A DNA stretch of 6,339 bases. Source: Pseudorhodobacter antarcticus. GTDB lineage: Bacteria; Pseudomonadota; Alphaproteobacteria; Rhodobacterales; Rhodobacteraceae. Every line of letters starts with the position of its first letter. Position 1 is the first letter of the stretch. The stretch spans positions 1 through 6,339 of the forward strand of contig CAMAWZ010000142.1 of the NCBI GenBank assembly GCA_945861995.1. Reading direction: 5' to 3'. The notes beneath the pieces are model-generated. The model saw nothing but the letters and a program-made list of their open reading frames with translations. It ran no database searches and was not told where the DNA came from. This document shows positions 5,584-6,339 of the stretch, piece by piece. Position numbers and translations under genes: made by a program.

Positions 5584-6339
5584 ATGAACATTTCCACTTC
5601 AATTATAGACGGCTCTGAAAGCGTGGCGCTGGATTCCATTATGGAGATCACCCAAGATGAATATTCCGATAGCACGGGTTACAGCAGCGTGACCGATTGC
5701 GTCACCAGCTATGACGCTGACGGCAACATCGCGGGCTACACCTATACGACCGATGTCACCGATGCGGACGGCTGGTCCTACAACTGGACAGACAGCTATG
5801 ATGCGAACTGGACACTGACCCAAAGCGCCTATTCTGACAGCACGGGCTACAGCAGCGTGACCGCAGTTCTGCCCAGCTATGACGCTGATGGCAGCATCAC
5901 GGGCTATACTTATACGACCAGCGGCACAAATCCCGATGGGTCTTCCTACACGTGGACAGACAGCTATGATGCGAATGGGACGCTGATCCAAAGCGCCTAT
6001 TCTGACAGCACGGGCTACAGCAGTGTCACAGAATACCTGACCAGCTATGATGCCGATGGCAACATCACGGGCTATATCTATACCACCAGCTGCACTGAAG
6101 CGGACGGCTCGTCGTATAGCTGGACTGACAGCTATGATCCGAATTGGACACTTCTGCAAAGCGCCTATTCCGACAGCACGGGCTACAGCAGCGTGACCGA
6201 TTGCGTCACCAACTATGATGCCGGTGGCAACATCACGGGCTATATATATGCCACCAACTGCACAGATGCGGACGGATCGTCCTACAGCTGGACAGATACC
6301 TATGATGCGAATTGGACACTTTTGCAAAGCGCCTATTCC
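5584..6339 (+). CDS. Acidic tandem-repeat protein, 3' end outside window
   Basis: I recognise no named family. The frame is open from the ATG at 5584 to the window edge, 252 codons with no stop. The first 26 residues (MNISTSIIDGSESVALDSIM and onward) are unique and contain no signal peptide. From residue 27 the protein is a tandem array of 56-residue units starting YSDSTGYSSVT, at residues 27, 83, 139, 195 and 251. Each unit has two related halves centred on SYDADGNITGYTYTT and TDSYDANWTLLQSA; the YD-x-x-G-N/T-I/L pattern recalls YD/RHS repeats. No Lys, Arg or His occurs in the visible part. Each unit has about eight or nine Asp/Glu, so the protein is very acidic. High Ser, Thr, Tyr, Asp and Gly with no N-terminal signal would suit a type I-secreted or surface protein whose C-terminal signal lies outside the window; this is inference. 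GC content in a sampled line is about 52 percent, against about 65 percent in a recG line. It has a good ribosome binding site at 5574-5579. Confidence 0.8.
   Translation, partial: MNISTSIIDGSESVALDSIMEITQDEYSDSTGYSSVTDCVTSYDADGNIAGYTYTTDVTDADGWSYNWTDSYDANWTLTQSAYSDSTGYSSVTAVLPSYDADGSITGYTYTTSGTNPDGSSYTWTDSYDANGTLIQSAYSDSTGYSSVTEYLTSYDADGNITGYIYTTSCTEADGSSYSWTDSYDPNWTLLQSAYSDSTGYSSVTDCVTNYDAGGNITGYIYATNCTDADGSSYSWTDTYDANWTLLQSAYS
5662..6339 (+). repeat. 168-bp tandem repeat array, four full units plus the start of a fifth
   Basis: Units begin at 5662, 5830, 5998 and 6166, with a fifth beginning at 6334. The period is exactly 168 bp, with no insertion or deletion in the visible copies. Conserved stretches include AGCGCCTATTC at unit junctions, the segment coding STGYSSVT and the segment coding DSYD. 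Differences cluster at unit residues 12-16 and 29-35. The period keeps the reading frame. The number of units beyond the window cannot be seen. Confidence 0.95.

Noticed and set aside
5599..6327. Long antisense open frame (242 codons) across the repeat array, itself repetitive and hydrophobic
   Set aside because: Any stop-free antisense frame in one 168-bp unit is copied into every unit, so openness is not evidence of coding. The + strand frame has a strong ribosome binding site and repeats built on sensible Y/D/G motifs; the - strand frame has no recognisable motif or clear ribosome binding site.
5662..6339. Repeat array as CRISPR or non-coding satellite
   Set aside because: The 168-bp units are contiguous with no spacers, keep the reading frame, and follow a start codon with a strong ribosome binding site.

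Overview
The window reads as chromosomal DNA of an alphaproteobacterium, most likely a member of the Rhodobacterales/Rhodobacteraceae. The reasons are the GC-rich third codon positions, the wording of the RecG, HisI, GluQ and TrmFO proteins, the use of TrmFO, and a GTTC-N7-GTTC element, which is the SOS (LexA) box type of this class. The family assignment is inference from sequence feel; no database search was possible.

Layout from left to right: (1) recG on the + strand, missing its N-terminus at the window edge. (2) A short intergenic region with a LexA-type box next to a sigma70-like -35 element, then a 40-residue single-pass membrane protein ending at a strong intrinsic terminator. Its reading frame continues past the stop into a second hydrophobic segment. 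(3) A NifU/IscU-like scaffold protein on the - strand, divergent from hisI on the + strand. The 95-bp gap between them holds three copies of a 13-bp repeat and a tiny basic open frame whose stop overlaps the hisI start. (4) A - strand pair, trmFO then gluQ, overlapping by 13 bp. Both encode tRNA-modification enzymes. The gluQ stop overlaps the convergent hisI stop. (5) A 272-bp intergenic region with direct repeats, a hairpin and candidate promoter elements. (6) The 5' part of a + strand gene made almost wholly of perfectly phased 56-residue (168-bp) tandem repeats, running off the right edge.

The housekeeping genes are ordinary: DNA repair/replication restart (recG), histidine synthesis (hisI), Fe-S assembly (NifU-like), and tRNA m5U54 and glutamyl-queuosine formation (trmFO, gluQ). 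Two loci stand out. The first is the putative SOS-controlled membrane mini-protein downstream of recG, comparable in logic to SidA (Caulobacter) or TisB (E. coli), although I see no proven homology. The second is the tandem-repeat protein at the right end. It has no Lys, Arg or His in 252 visible residues, no signal peptide, two variable patches per repeat, and signs of block exchange between repeats. It looks like an acidic secreted or surface protein with YD/RHS-like motifs.
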